From Nemertoderma westbladi (Eukaryota > Xenacoelomorpha > Nemertodermatida > Nemertodermatidae): 37,193 nt of DNA. The DNA lies in the NCBI GenBank assembly GCA_032718475.1, contig JAUCBJ010005896.1:1-37193 (forward strand), given 5' to 3'. This document shows, in pieces, positions 1-10,305 of this stretch; the first letter of the stretch is position 1; every line of letters begins with the position of its first letter. The notes beneath the pieces were generated by a model, which saw only the letters and a program-made list of their open reading frames with translations, did no database searches and had not been told where the DNA came from. Made by a program: the position numbers and the translations under genes.

Positions 1-3000
1 CTGGTAACTGATCTTTTCCTTTAGAAACCTGTCGGATATCTTGTATTTGGGGAGATCAACATGACAGCATGGACAGCATAATTTGACAACATGGACTCGT
101 GCAGATGTTGATGGAGCATCATCACTATGGATCTTTGTCCCGGAGTAACGATGATGAAAACATCGTTTTAAATAGGTAACAGCTTTACAGAGCCGATTCC
201 AGGAACTGTAGTGACGTATCGCTCTCTGCAAGAGAGGTGAGAGTCCTTGCGAGATATCTGGTATTCCAGATTTCCAATCCTTGTCACGGATTTCCAAGAC
301 TTCTTTAGTCGTGGCGGTGGGTTTCTGATCCAAAGCATCCTCTCCGGAAGTAAATAATACAGATAGATCAACCGCAGGTTTAAACAACTTCGATTTACTC
401 GCTCGAGTTTTGGGTTTAACTTTCTCCGCTCCCTTGGCCTGTCTGATCTCTGCTGTTGTGAGATGGGGAGGCCATTCTTCTTCTTCTCTGTAGAGAAAGT
501 CGGGTCCTCCTAACCATTCGGGAGTATTTACCAATTCCTTTGGAGTCGCTCCTCGGGACGCGATGTCTGCTGGATTAATCGTTCCGGGGCAATGTCTCCA
601 TTGGTCCATCGTCGTGCGACTAAGTATGATGGCTACCCTGTTGGTAACGAAGACGCTGAACTGACAGACTTCATTGGTTATATACTCTAACACGAGTAAA
701 GCGTCGGTCCAATAGACAGTTTTCTCTAATGTATAGTCAATCTGTTCGGTTACATTCCGGCCGATGGCTGTAGCGTATAGAGCCGCTTTTAACTCCGCTC
801 GAGGAACTTTCAACTTGTTGTTGATTAATGCCTTAGAAGTAACCAAGGCGACTTTGATTCCATCCGGAGTTTCCACTCTTAGGTAGGCTACTATACCGAT
901 TCCCATATCGCTGGCGTCTCCAAACACATGGAGTTGATAGGAATACGTAGGGAGAACATGACCAAAATATGAACGGGAAATTATAAAATCCTCGATGGCC
1001 GGTAGAGAATCTTCCCATTTCATCCACTTCTTCAATAATTCTCCCTTAAGTGGATCGTCCCATGAGTGGTTTTCAAGCCACATTTGTTGTACCAAACTTC
1101 GAGCAATCAATATAACTGGGCTAATAAATCCCAATGGATCGAAATAAGTGCTCAGTATACTTAAGCAAATCCGTTTGGTTCGAACTGGATTATCTCGCTG
1201 TTTTAGCTGGAAAAACAGGATATCTCGCTCTGTGTCCCATTTCAAGCCGAGTGTCTTGGTTTCTGGCAGATCATCTTTGATCAAATCGAGATCTTTCGCT
1301 CCTCGATCTTCCGCAGGGATCGACTCCAGAAACTCACGGGAGTTGCTGGTGAATTTGGTTAATCGAAATCCACCTCTTTTTAAGCACTCTACCGTTCCCT
1401 TAGCGACCTCAATGGCTTCCTCAACTGATGGGAGGGACTTCAGATTGTCGTCCATGTATATGTCTCTCTTGATGTTGTCGATCACTTCCTTAGAGAATGC
1501 CTCTCGGTTGTCCTCTGCAGTAGTACGCACTACCGAACAGGCGTTGGAAGGGCTTGAGATTATCCCAAAGGCCTGGATGGTCATCCAGTACTCCACCGGT
1601 TTCTGGTTGAGGTCTCCTTCGGGCCACCATAGAAATCGTAAGCTATCTCGATCCCTATCCAACACTTTGACTTGCAAGAACATGCCTTCTATATCGGAGG
1701 CGAAAGCAATCGAATATTGTCTCAATCTTAAAAGAATTCCCAACAAAGATTGAAGTAAGTTGGGTCCGGGTAACAATTCAGAGTTAAGGGATTGACCCAT
1801 GTAAAGAGCGGAGCCATCAAACACTACTCTCACTTCATTGGGCTTACCGGGTTTAGGAACGTAATGGTGAGTTAAATAATACGTTCTTTCAGTCACAGGT
1901 GTTTCTTCCGGTACCCTCTCCGCGTATCCCTTATTAATAAATTTTTCCAGCTGTGTTTGATACATTGCTTTAGCTGAAGAATTAGCCGTAAGGCGTCGAT
2001 GGAGTTGCGCGATTCTTTTTTCCGCCAAAGGTCTGTTATTGATGAACTTCGGTTCTCTCTTGCGAAAAGGTAAACCGACTTCGTATCTTCCTTGATCTTT
2101 GAGGAAACGTGTAGTTGTCTCTTGGATCTGCTTGGCCCTTTCCTCTTCCACCGACAAGGCTTTATCGTAGGAATTGGGCTCTACCGCCTCTTGCGTAAAG
2201 AATCGTACAGCATGTTCATCTCGAGTCTTGGCATTGCAACGCTCAATGACGTCATTTAATTCGTCGTTATAAGCTTCTCGTTCAGATGGATAGAGAAGTT
2301 GACATAAGTTCACTTGGTTTTGCCAAGCCTCGTTTTCCTTAAGGAGATCGATGGTATTCTCCTCATCAAAAAGCTGGTGAACATCGTCGTTATCTGAGGA
2401 GTATGGAATTCCCTCAGTTGAATCGTCTCCCTCACTAGCATCATCTTCCCATTCACTCACCTGGCAGACTCTCTCTTGCGGTAGTCTTTCTCTGAGTGTT
2501 CTACGGGAAGGGCCAGTAAAGTACCAACCTACTCTAGTTCTTACCGCATAGGTCTGTAGGGGCTGCGGTTGAGCAGGCCGTTTCTCTAATGTCTCCAGCG
2601 CCTCATGCGCGTTTTGGCCGATGAGTATTTGCACTCCAGGATAATCAGTCTGGAATCGAGGTATGTTAAGATGTTGGATGCTCTCATCCTCGTCCCAATT
2701 ATAAAGGTCTGCTTGAGTAGTAGCGAAGTTCTTTATAGCCACCATTTTCACTGACCTTATGCTGTTTTCTCCTAGTTCGTCCTGGGGGGTGGACAACGCT
2801 CCTACATAATAATCAGCTGTTATTGTAGATTTCCAAACTTGCATAATGCCTGACATGTTGAGCTTAGTTTGGAACTTGGGTTGTCCAGCAAATATATCTT
2901 CGGCTAACTCTTTATCGATGAATGTTCCTGTGCTGCCGGAGTCCAGGAGGGCGTTCACTACATAACTCCGTTTAGGTCCGTGCACCCTTACCTGCACCAC

Positions 3001-6000
3001 AGGAAACTCTCGGATCCCTACATTGGAAGATGGCTCTTTCCAAGATGGTTGTCGTTCAGAAGTAGTTAGAGTGAAGTCGCTGTCTGTATCCTTTTCATAT
3101 GTGAGTGCTCGATACACTGCGGTATTTATCATGTAACAGGATTCGTTTTCGTCGGAGAACTCATCTGTATAGAATCCTTCCATCTCAGATTGATCAGTGT
3201 CGTTCACATCACTGAATTGGACATGTAGCTCAGAATCACTTACCTGATTCGGACTATTTCGATCGAATTCAGCGTGCAACAAGATATGATGTTTCGCACC
3301 ACACTTTGCACACCTTATGTCAGAGAAACAGGTTCGCCGTTGGTGTCCTTGTCTGAGGCAATTATAACATAACCGCTTATCCCACATGACTTCGCGTCTC
3401 TCTGTTAATGATTTCTTTAGAAATTCATCACACCTATTCAAATGGTGGGTCCCGTCGCACAGTGCACATTTCGGTTTGATGTTACTTACCTTATTTTGAG
3501 TCACATTGTGTACACTTGCCTTTTCTTCGGGCTTTCTCACCTGAATTCTCTTGGGAGACGTGGGAGGAGTTTTTCTTACCTGTTCCCTCCTGTCATTTGT
3601 TCGAGACTTGAATTTACTTACCTGATCTTTAGGCATTTTATTCACGTAATAAGATCTATCCGTGTCCTTCCCGCTATCTTCTCCTTGAGAAGTTTGGCTT
3701 TCGCCGTCATCAGTATAACATACTGGTGTTACCTTTCTCCTAGAGACGGGTTTTTCACTTACCTTGCTTTCCGGTGTCTTCTCTCTGGACAGTTTCAGGA
3801 GCTGTAATTTCACTTCTCCATCTAGGAATGACATGAGATCAGCCATGGTAGGGTCTCGCCGTTGTTGTTCCATCATATATAACACTTTCTTATCCCAGCG
3901 TGTACCTACTCCACCTTTAGGTAAAGTAGAAGCCACTGCTCTAATAACCATAGTGTTCTGATACTCATGAGACTTACCTAGCCAATCTAATTGTCTGCAG
4001 ATCTCCTGGATCTCATCGGAAAACTCGATAATTCCGCTACTAATAAACTTTCGGGGCGCTACTAACTTTGCATACAAGTACCCAGCGATATTATTCCTAT
4101 TACCATACCTGATGTTTAGTGTATCCCAAACTTGTCTTAATCCGTCTGGATGTCCAATAAACTTTAACGCCATTAACTTGGGAGATCCTTCCAAGCACTC
4201 GATGAGGTATCTAAGTTTTTCTCCATTAGATAGTACAGAGTTCTGTATGTTATCTTTGTAATATTCATTAAAAGGTAACCATTTCATCTCATCTCCATTG
4301 AACTTGACGATCTCTCCCACCTTTACCGCTTGCCGGGCTTCGGTTCTAGCCATTTGACGCGTAAAACTTTCTTGGGCCATCGTGTTATTTAATATCGAGT
4401 TATCGGTATATAAATTTCTCGGATTATGATCCGGTCTATAGGGAATATCATTATCAACAGGTCTATAATTACCCTTAATAGGGTTCACTATAGGAGTTTC
4501 TACTTCGCTAGCAGTATAGATGCGTGTAGGCTCCACACCTTGCGCATGAGATACTTCAGACCTAACGGGTTGACACATTGTTACAGAGGGTGGTGGTATA
4601 CCCTTTTTTAAGTTTACTAATTTATCGCGTTCTAACGCGATACTTTGCTGCACTTCTTGCAACTCTAACTTACTTTCCCTCACTGTTCCTTTTAAATGTT
4701 GGACAGTCCCTTCCAACTCTCGGACCTGTTGGGAAGAGCGTATCCGATTCTCCTTCATCTCTCCTAGGAGAATATCCATCCCCCGCCGTCTCTCGTCTAC
4801 CCAATCAACCGCCGAAACGGGATCCGCCAACGTCGTAGCGGGCAGACGAGGGACAACGGGCGACAAATTTGGAATATTTCGCTCGGGGTCCAGGACCTGA
4901 ACTGTCTCCTGGGCAGTTCTACGGGGCACAGGTAGCTTAGTGCTATGCAGAGGGAATTTATAGGTAGCTTCAGGGAGCACAGGTGTATCTATTACCGAAG
5001 GGGTGATTTCAAGAACAGGCCTACTTATTTCAGGCTCATCTACTATAGTAGGGAGTCTTTCTATTGTAATTATTTGGTCTGTGGGTTCTGTACTCTCTAA
5101 GTTGGTGTTATTTAGTTGCCTTCTAACAGCTGGAGGCAAATCAGGCAATTTCTGACGGTGGAATGTTCTTTTACGTCTGCTTAGGCGGGATCGATTTCCT
5201 CCGCCTTCAGTGTCGGTGGTATCGCCTTCCTCAGATGATGTATAACCTTGTCGTTTGGGAGTAGATCGATTCATCATCTGCATATTACTAGCTGTTAACT
5301 GTTTATTAAAGTTATCTTGCCTCTCTTGAAGATTTTCCAACTCTAGTTGGGTTGTCTCTTCAGATGCCCTCCGTTCTGCTTCTGCCACTGCTATCTTTCT
5401 TTCCGCTTCTGCAGCTGCCGCTTTTGCCTCTGCCGCTGCCGCTTTCCTTTCCGCTTCTACGGCTGCAGCTGCCGCTTTTGCCTCTGCCGCTGCCGCTTTT
5501 ATTGCTGCAGCTGCCGCTTTTGCCTCTGCCGCTGCCTCTGCTGCCTTTCTTTCCGCTTCTGCCGCTGCCACTGCCGCTGCTGCTGTCTTTCTATCTTCTA
5601 TACGTTTTTTCCTTACTTGTTCTTCCTTTTCTCTAGCGATGCGGAGTTGTTCATCGAATTTAGCTTGGTTCGCCGCTAACCTATCCACATCAATCGCATC
5701 TAACACAAGTTTGGCTCCTTCGCTATTAGGGCTAAGTCCCTCTAGCCTTCTCCTCAACTCTTCATCTCCCAAAAAACGCTGATAGTCTGACAGATAGATA
5801 TCAATGGCATCCTTCTTATGCGGTTTCTCTGCCGTCGCTTCACTTTCCACTTGGGAAAAAGTAGCGTCCGTCGATTCTCCATGGGTTGAGCGCTCCTCCA
5901 ACTGAGCTTTCCACTGAGCTGCTCCTTGAACCTGGCGTCTCACCCTTTGAAGCCAAGTCTTTACGGCAACTTGCAACGACGTGTCTTGTCTTCTTTTAGA

Positions 6001-6762
6001 AGCCTCCTCAAAGGCGGATAAGATTAGCCTAATTCGCAGAACTCTTTCTCTAACTTGATAAAGCAGCTGTCCCTGCTCTTGAGGTCCTTGAGGTTGTTTA
6101 AACAGTTGTCTTTCTACTCGCTCCATAGAGCTGAAGAATCCCTGTGCGTATCCGGCTGCGGACCTCTTCCATACAGCTGGATCGATGGTTTCCTTGGCTA
6201 CTCCCATCCGGTGTATGTCTTCCCAGGCAGCTTCTGATAAATCAAACGGGAGTCCGGGTCCGGGGAAGTTCCATTGCGACTCGACAATAGACTTCAATTC
6301 TTCCCTCGTGTACCCCGCATAACTATCTCTAGTTGATCGTTGACTCCTCGCCCAATCGATCTGGTGTTCTTCCACCGCGATCAATAACCTAGTGAGTACG
6401 GCTGCAGGAAGGATGAGAAGGGGATCCGTATAAACCGCATCCGTCATCTCTGCTCCGCGCTCGGGTGTCAGCTCTACAGTATCCTCACTACTGGAGCTGC
6501 TGGGCCGCTGAGGAATAAGTTCTTGACTCGCGGGTTGTTGCTGTTCCGCTGCTTCTTGGTCCCGCTTGACCTGAGCTCGAGTGCCTATGATAGACCTACG
6601 ATGTTGGACTAGCCTAGGTTCTGTTATTACTACTGGAGGGATGACCTTCCTCACAGTGGGAGGTGAACTGAATTTACGACCAGACGGTTGTACGTCTCTA
6701 TCTGAGTCGCAGATAGTTACATCTAATATACTGTCTGACAGGTTCTGCTTAGTATCAGACAT
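1..6762 (-). CDS. gag-pol: BEL/Pao gag-protease-reverse transcriptase-RNase H polyprotein, partial at 3' end
   Basis: A single reading frame from ATG at 6762-6760 to the window edge has 2,254 codons. I read every in-frame triplet and found no stop. An in-frame stop at 6798-6796 closes the frame upstream and no other ATG lies between. Domains by residue: N-terminal gag region with an alanine/glutamate/lysine coiled coil near 390-460; a DUF1759-type gag core near 815-920; three zinc knuckles near 1098-1153, the middle one CYNCLRQGHQRRTC; an A16-type aspartic protease with DSGS at 1274-1277; RT with ASDIEG (motif A) and YMDD near 1769; RNase H with GDASD near 1949, a conserved Glu in PRAELKAAL, and the BEL-typical WRHCPG...NPADIASRG near 2055. 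The start of the integrase region follows. Gag, protease and pol share one frame, so no ribosomal frameshift is needed. It acts in capsid assembly and cDNA synthesis in the cytoplasm. Confidence 0.95.
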   Translation of the reverse strand, partial: MSDTKQNLSDSILDVTICDSDRDVQPSGRKFSSPPTVRKVIPPVVITEPRLVQHRRSIIGTRAQVKRDQEAAEQQQPASQELIPQRPSSSSSEDTVELTPERGAEMTDAVYTDPLLILPAAVLTRLLIAVEEHQIDWARSQRSTRDSYAGYTREELKSIVESQWNFPGPGLPFDLSEAAWEDIHRMGVAKETIDPAVWKRSAAGYAQGFFSSMERVERQLFKQPQGPQEQGQLLYQVRERVLRIRLILSAFEEASKRRQDTSLQVAVKTWLQRVRRQVQGAAQWKAQLEERSTHGESTDATFSQVESEATAEKPHKKDAIDIYLSDYQRFLGDEELRRRLEGLSPNSEGAKLVLDAIDVDRLAANQAKFDEQLRIAREKEEQVRKKRIEDRKTAAAAVAAAEAERKAAEAAAEAKAAAAAIKAAAAEAKAAAAAVEAERKAAAAEAKAAAAEAERKIAVAEAERRASEETTQLELENLQERQDNFNKQLTASNMQMMNRSTPKRQGYTSSEEGDTTDTEGGGNRSRLSRRKRTFHRQKLPDLPPAVRRQLNNTNLESTEPTDQIITIERLPTIVDEPEISRPVLEITPSVIDTPVLPEATYKFPLHSTKLPVPRRTAQETVQVLDPERNIPNLSPVVPRLPATTLADPVSAVDWVDERRRGMDILLGEMKENRIRSSQQVRELEGTVQHLKGTVRESKLELQEVQQSIALERDKLVNLKKGIPPPSVTMCQPVRSEVSHAQGVEPTRIYTASEVETPIVNPIKGNYRPVDNDIPYRPDHNPRNLYTDNSILNNTMAQESFTRQMARTEARQAVKVGEIVKFNGDEMKWLPFNEYYKDNIQNSVLSNGEKLRYLIECLEGSPKLMALKFIGHPDGLRQVWDTLNIRYGNRNNIAGYLYAKLVAPRKFISSGIIEFSDEIQEICRQLDWLGKSHEYQNTMVIRAVASTLPKGGVGTRWDKKVLYMMEQQRRDPTMADLMSFLDGEVKLQLLKLSREKTPESKVSEKPVSRRKVTPVCYTDDGESQTSQGEDSGKDTDRSYYVNKMPKDQVSKFKSRTNDRREQVRKTPPTSPKRIQVRKPEEKASVHNVTQNKVSNIKPKCALCDGTHHLNRCDEFLKKSLTERREVMWDKRLCYNCLRQGHQRRTCFSDIRCAKCGAKHHILLHAEFDRNSPNQVSDSELHVQFSDVNDTDQSEMEGFYTDEFSDENESCYMINTAVYRALTYEKDTDSDFTLTTSERQPSWKEPSSNVGIREFPVVQVRVHGPKRSYVVNALLDSGSTGTFIDKELAEDIFAGQPKFQTKLNMSGIMQVWKSTITADYYVGALSTPQDELGENSIRSVKMVAIKNFATTQADLYNWDEDESIQHLNIPRFQTDYPGVQILIGQNAHEALETLEKRPAQPQPLQTYAVRTRVGWYFTGPSRRTLRERLPQERVCQVSEWEDDASEGDDSTEGIPYSSDNDDVHQLFDEENTIDLLKENEAWQNQVNLCQLLYPSEREAYNDELNDVIERCNAKTRDEHAVRFFTQEAVEPNSYDKALSVEEERAKQIQETTTRFLKDQGRYEVGLPFRKREPKFINNRPLAEKRIAQLHRRLTANSSAKAMYQTQLEKFINKGYAERVPEETPVTERTYYLTHHYVPKPGKPNEVRVVFDGSALYMGQSLNSELLPGPNLLQSLLGILLRLRQYSIAFASDIEGMFLQVKVLDRDRDSLRFLWWPEGDLNQKPVEYWMTIQAFGIISSPSNACSVVRTTAEDNREAFSKEVIDNIKRDIYMDDNLKSLPSVEEAIEVAKGTVECLKRGGFRLTKFTSNSREFLESIPAEDRGAKDLDLIKDDLPETKTLGLKWDTERDILFFQLKQRDNPVRTKRICLSILSTYFDPLGFISPVILIARSLVQQMWLENHSWDDPLKGELLKKWMKWEDSLPAIEDFIISRSYFGHVLPTYSYQLHVFGDASDMGIGIVAYLRVETPDGIKVALVTSKALINNKLKVPRAELKAALYATAIGRNVTEQIDYTLEKTVYWTDALLVLEYITNEVCQFSVFVTNRVAIILSRTTMDQWRHCPGTINPADIASRGATPKELVNTPEWLGGPDFLYREEEEWPPHLTTAEIRQAKGAEKVKPKTRASKSKLFKPAVDLSVLFTSGEDALDQKPTATTKEVLEIRDKDWKSGIPDISQGLSPLLQRAIRHYSSWNRLCKAVTYLKRCFHHRYSGTKIHSDDAPSTSARVHVVKLCCPCCHVDLPKYKISDRFLKEKISYQ

Positions 6763-6849
6763 GACTATGTATACCGTTGAATGTCTACTGCTGTATTACA
6801 GTCTGAGTAAGTCTAGTAACACAGTATTAACTGCTAGCCTAATAATTAA

Positions 6850-7222
6850 TTACCGGTACTGCTACTCAATGTAGCGTGGTATATATAATATATTAGAATA
6901 CCGGTATGCTTATAGTATATATAAGTATTATTACAAACTAGGTTTATCTCAGAATACCGGTATAATTTTAGCACAAATATATATAAATATATAATAGGCC
7001 TATCGGGAATACCGGTATACAGCTTACAATTTGTAGTATATATAATTCTGGACTAGAATTAATTACAAGTACCGGTATAATTTCAGCCTAAATTTATAGA
7101 AATAAAGATAATAGGCCTATCGTAAATACCGGTCAAACTAGAATTAATTACAGAATACCGGTATGATTTCAACCTAAAATTTATAGAAATAAATATAATA
7201 AGCCTATTATAAATACCGGTAT
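6850..7222. repeat. Array of ATACCGGTAT palindromes upstream of gag, copy A
   Basis: ACCGGT-centred palindromes, most of them ATACCGGTAT, sit at about 6850, 6898, 6954, 7009, 7069, 7126, 7155 and 7213. They are embedded in a degenerate AT-rich unit of roughly 57 bp that also carries a TAGGCCTAT-like motif. The array ends less than 100 bp before the gag ATG. The matching array in copy B is at 13070-13330. Confidence 0.8.
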
Positions 7223-8642
7223 ATCAATTATTTTAAATAACTGAATTTCTGAATTTTAAGGGTTACTTGGTTACTTTAACTTACTTTATTACCGTTATTT
7301 AAGCAGTAGTCCAACTGATATTGAGACCTAATGGTTATATGGTAGGCCTACTATTTATAAATCGTTAGATTTGATTTATAATATATATATACCCGTTTTA
7401 ATGGGTTTTGTCAATGTTTGAAATAAATGTTATTATTTCTGGGGAGTAATCACTACACAAAGCGGTGCGCTTTCAGTGAAGTGTTACTTATAGGACACTA
7501 AAACAAATAATTCTAATTTACCTAAGTTACTTAATACTACAAATTACGTACAATTCGGGTTGAGATTACAATCTCTAAATAAACACAAAAATTTACAAAA
7601 ACACAAAATACGAATTTTTAGGGTAATTTTACAAGAAGTCTACAAACCAGTCTAACAAAGGGTTAGAAAACTGGTTATTACAACGGACAGGGTACTACGG
7701 TATTTGAAATAATAAGTAGTAGTAAATACACTGCGTTGTCCAGATAGAAAAATACCACCGCCTGACGACCTATAGCCGTATCGCTATAGGTTCTACGTTA
7801 TGTATCACGGAGTGTTCCTACCTAGAAGTTAATAGAGCTAATCGAACGTGCCTATTAACCACTTTACACCACAAATGTAATGCCTACAATAATTACTTTC
7901 GGAAAGCACTGTACACTAAACCCTAAATTAGGTACGAGTACTTGTACAACAGATAATCAGTAGTTAAATATACTTGAACAGCTAAAAGAACCACGGCATC
8001 TGCTGGAGTGACCGATGCACAAAATCACCAGTCTTTACCTACGCCAAGCAGCCCGTGTAGTACCGGGGTTAATTTAACTATAGTGGTATGTATAACAAAC
8101 ACAATTACTGTAGGAACAAACTTGGGGAATGAATGTTGCGAATAATCGCATAAACTCTGAATAATAAATATTACGCTACGCGTACAAACTACTCAAACAA
8201 AATGCAGACCGAACACTGACAGACTACTCTCAAGCCTAAATAAACTACAGGACATGCAGACTCCGAAATGATTAGGGAGTATGCGTTCTAACCCAGTAGT
8301 ACGACTTATTCTTTAGTTGGGGGTTTACCTTACAGCATTCGCTGCCCCTACTTCCTAACCGTACTTAATCGGACAGATGATCTACACACACTGCAATCCG
8401 TTCGGACTTAACAGCAATCAGACAACAGCTCAGCCTACAGATTGTCTGTACAATCTGATCAGGCTTACACGCCTTCTGTTCAATACTGGCCTACAAATAA
8501 ATAAAACTTGACAGAAATAAGTAAACCATATAAAGGAATAAGGGGTGATCAATCCCTAATCCCTTAAACAGCCTACCGGTATACAACAATCAAATCGAAT
8601 AATACTAGTGTACTTATACGGTAGTACCGGTTAGAACAGCTA

Positions 8643-8756
8643 GGCCTACGGACCTACAGAAGTACCGGTTCTGTCAGTTGGACCTACGGACCTACGGCAG
8701 TACCGGTTCTAGCGGTTGGGCCTACTGACCTACAGATGTACCGGTTCAGGTTTACC
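8643..8756. repeat. Three tandem copies of a unit of about 38 bp in leader A
   Basis: Units beginning GGCCTACGGACC, GGACCTACGGACC and GGCCTACTGACC start near 8643, 8680 and 8719. Each ends in a TACCGGTT motif. The tract continues into further ACCGGT motifs up to 8768, close to the LTR boundary. Confidence 0.7.
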
Positions 8757-8775
8757 GGTTGACCGGTACTTTCAA

Positions 8776-8798
8776 CTTTATTGCTTACTGCAATAAAG
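8776..8798 (-). other. Hairpin just downstream of the 5' LTR, copy A
   Basis: CTTTATTGC (8776-8784) and GCAATAAAG (8790-8798) form a perfect 9-bp stem with a 5-nt loop, 16 to 38 bases from the LTR end. No sequence starting TGG, as a tRNA 3'-CCA primer site would, directly follows the LTR. The first leader bases on the minus strand are TTAA. A related hairpin occurs in copy B. Confidence 0.6.
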
Positions 8799-8814
8799 AA
8801 GCTATATCCTTTAA

Positions 8815-10023
8815 TGTTCGCGCTTTCAGACCTTTGGCAGTTTAACCCGCCAAATTAAGATGTCTTCTAGATATTAAATCGCTTTTTAGCCTATGACAAG
8901 TATTTGATTCACTACACTAGTCGAAACCAATCTGTGCGCGACCATTCACCCGCTGGATATTCCCGGGAGATTGGGTTCGACGGTTTAATTTTATTGCTAT
9001 GTAAGCCTAATGTATTATTCGACTGACAGTATTATATAATCTCTGACAATATTATTCACCTTCGGGAATATTAACAGTTCCTTTAGGACGTGGCGCTTTA
9101 TCTATATAAACAGAGTTATGACTTAAACTACTCACAACGATATGGCTTAATTATAATTCACATATATGGCGCATTCTTTAGGAAATGCTTCTTTAACAGA
9201 CTCACTCATACGCAATGCTGCACAATACTGCACACTAATCTGCCAATCTTCACTGATTTTAGTCACATATAAAAGGAACACAGACTGACTCATGTAGGGT
9301 CTATCAAATAACATTAGATTCACTTCAAACCACTTTAACATAAGTCACAATCGTTATTGGTAACCTTTCTCTCTTACCTTCGGTATATCAAGAATATTGG
9401 GTGTCGGGGTCATTTCTCGTTATTCCAATATAATAATTCATCAACAAATATAATGAATAACCGACAACAAATAGCAGTATGCAGTATTCACAGATCAATC
9501 GTGCCAGTTTGTTTTGAGTTAAGACAATCAGTCAGGTGCGTCAAATGCGAGTTAAATGCGTAATTGCAGTTAAAGGATATATGTCCTTATAATTAAACCT
9601 ACTAGTGTTGAGCTAAAAAGCAGAAAACATAAAACACTACAAAGCCGTTCTTTCGTGGCTTTGAAAAACTCGTGACTACTGCTCTATACGAGGATACCAA
9701 CTACCCTTATTCCACGAAGCTCCCGTTCAACACAGAGAAAGAGCAGTGAGATAGGAAAATTTCAGTTCAGTAGCTCTGTGATAGGTCAAAATCAAGGCTA
9801 ACTCAAATTCTATTGGGAGATACAAAAACAAGGCTATGACGCAACCTCCCTAGGCTTGTTGGCCGATTAAACAGAGCCCAGATGCCTGCGTACAGCAAAT
9901 CAGCCAATAAGCTGGTAACTTGCACTATTTTTAGCTATAGATCCCTTTTGAGAGTATTCTAGCGACTGGGGGGGAACTGGCCAACAAGGCGAACGAATCA
10001 GTTATCCCACAAAAGCTTTTACA
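8815..10023 (-). repeat. 5' LTR of BEL copy A (1,209 bp)
   Basis: On the minus strand it starts TGTAAAAGCTTTTG at 10023 and ends GCGCGAACA at 8815, giving TG...CA ends. Its boundaries agree with those of copy B and of the solo LTR at 31700-32931, and it is closer to the solo LTR than to copy B. The minus strand near 9273 holds a TTTATATG box followed by a CAGTGAAG...GCAGATTAGTGTG tract that corresponds to the start region of the other LTRs. The AATAAA present in copy B is altered here. Several open frames inside it are chance. Confidence 0.9.
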
Positions 10024-10298
10024 GCTATGCTGCCGACTACAACGACAATAACTGAATTTTATTTACTCATTCTATTTATTTATTTATATTCTACAGTAGA
10101 TAGCCATACTACATAACATTGACGATTGACCCGTCCCAGTAACCCTTTAATTATACTTGTTCGTTTAACATTATTGCATTTTAATATATTAGGACGGATG
10201 CGATTGGTGTATTTTGCGTTAATGTAATTATTTTATTAACTCTTGTCAATAAAATATATAATATATACTGTATGGGGTCTTTTGTTACCCTGGACCAA
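10024..10298. other. Host spacer between the two divergent BEL elements
   Basis: These 275 bp of AT-rich DNA separate the two 5' LTRs. The last five bases, ACCAA (10294-10298), are the left target-site duplication of copy B, and the first five abut copy A. A minus-strand open frame that would continue across the copy B insertion site from 23133 ends here with a stop at 10238-10236. Confidence 0.75.
10294..10298. repeat. Left target-site duplication of copy B (ACCAA)
   Basis: ACCAA directly precedes the TGTAAAAG start of the 5' LTR and is repeated directly after the 3' LTR at 23030-23034. A 5-bp duplication is normal for BEL/Pao and proves that 10299-23029 is one insertion. Confidence 0.92.
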
Positions 10299-10305
10299 TG
10301 TAAAA

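Larger units (their letters stand above)
6763..8814 (-). other. Long untranslated leader of BEL copy A
   Basis: About 2.05 kb lies between the 5' LTR and the gag ATG, with no long reading frame. It matches the leader of copy B (11487-13466) in inverted orientation over its whole length. One example is the stretch around 8010-8100 against 12180-12260. Conservation between diverged subfamilies suggests a function such as packaging, priming or translation control; that is inference. It contains ACCGGT palindromes near the gag end and short tandem repeats near the LTR end. Confidence 0.8.
1..10023 (-). mobile_element. BEL/Pao LTR retrotransposon, copy A (5' LTR, leader, gag-pol; 3' end outside window)
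   Basis: Read on the minus strand, the order is LTR (10023-8815), leader of about 2.05 kb (8814-6763), then one gag-pro-pol frame running off the window at position 1. Domain order (gag, CCHC knuckles, DSGS protease, RT, RNase H) and the BEL-type knuckles place it in BEL/Pao. The 3' part of integrase, any downstream region and the 3' LTR lie beyond the left edge, so the target-site duplication cannot be tested. The 5 bases abutting the LTR are GCTAT (10024-10028). The element looks intact as far as it can be seen and could be an autonomous copy. Its gag is clearly diverged from copy B, so the two belong to separate subfamilies. Confidence 0.93.

Noticed and set aside
1148-1753. 201-codon plus-strand frame
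   Set aside because: Lies antisense to the RT and connection region of copy A, whose frame is intact and has recognisable motifs.
5347-5679. Plus-strand Cys/Phe- or Leu-rich open frames
   Set aside because: Antisense shadows of the Ala/Glu/Lys repeat in gag of copy A; low-complexity translation only.
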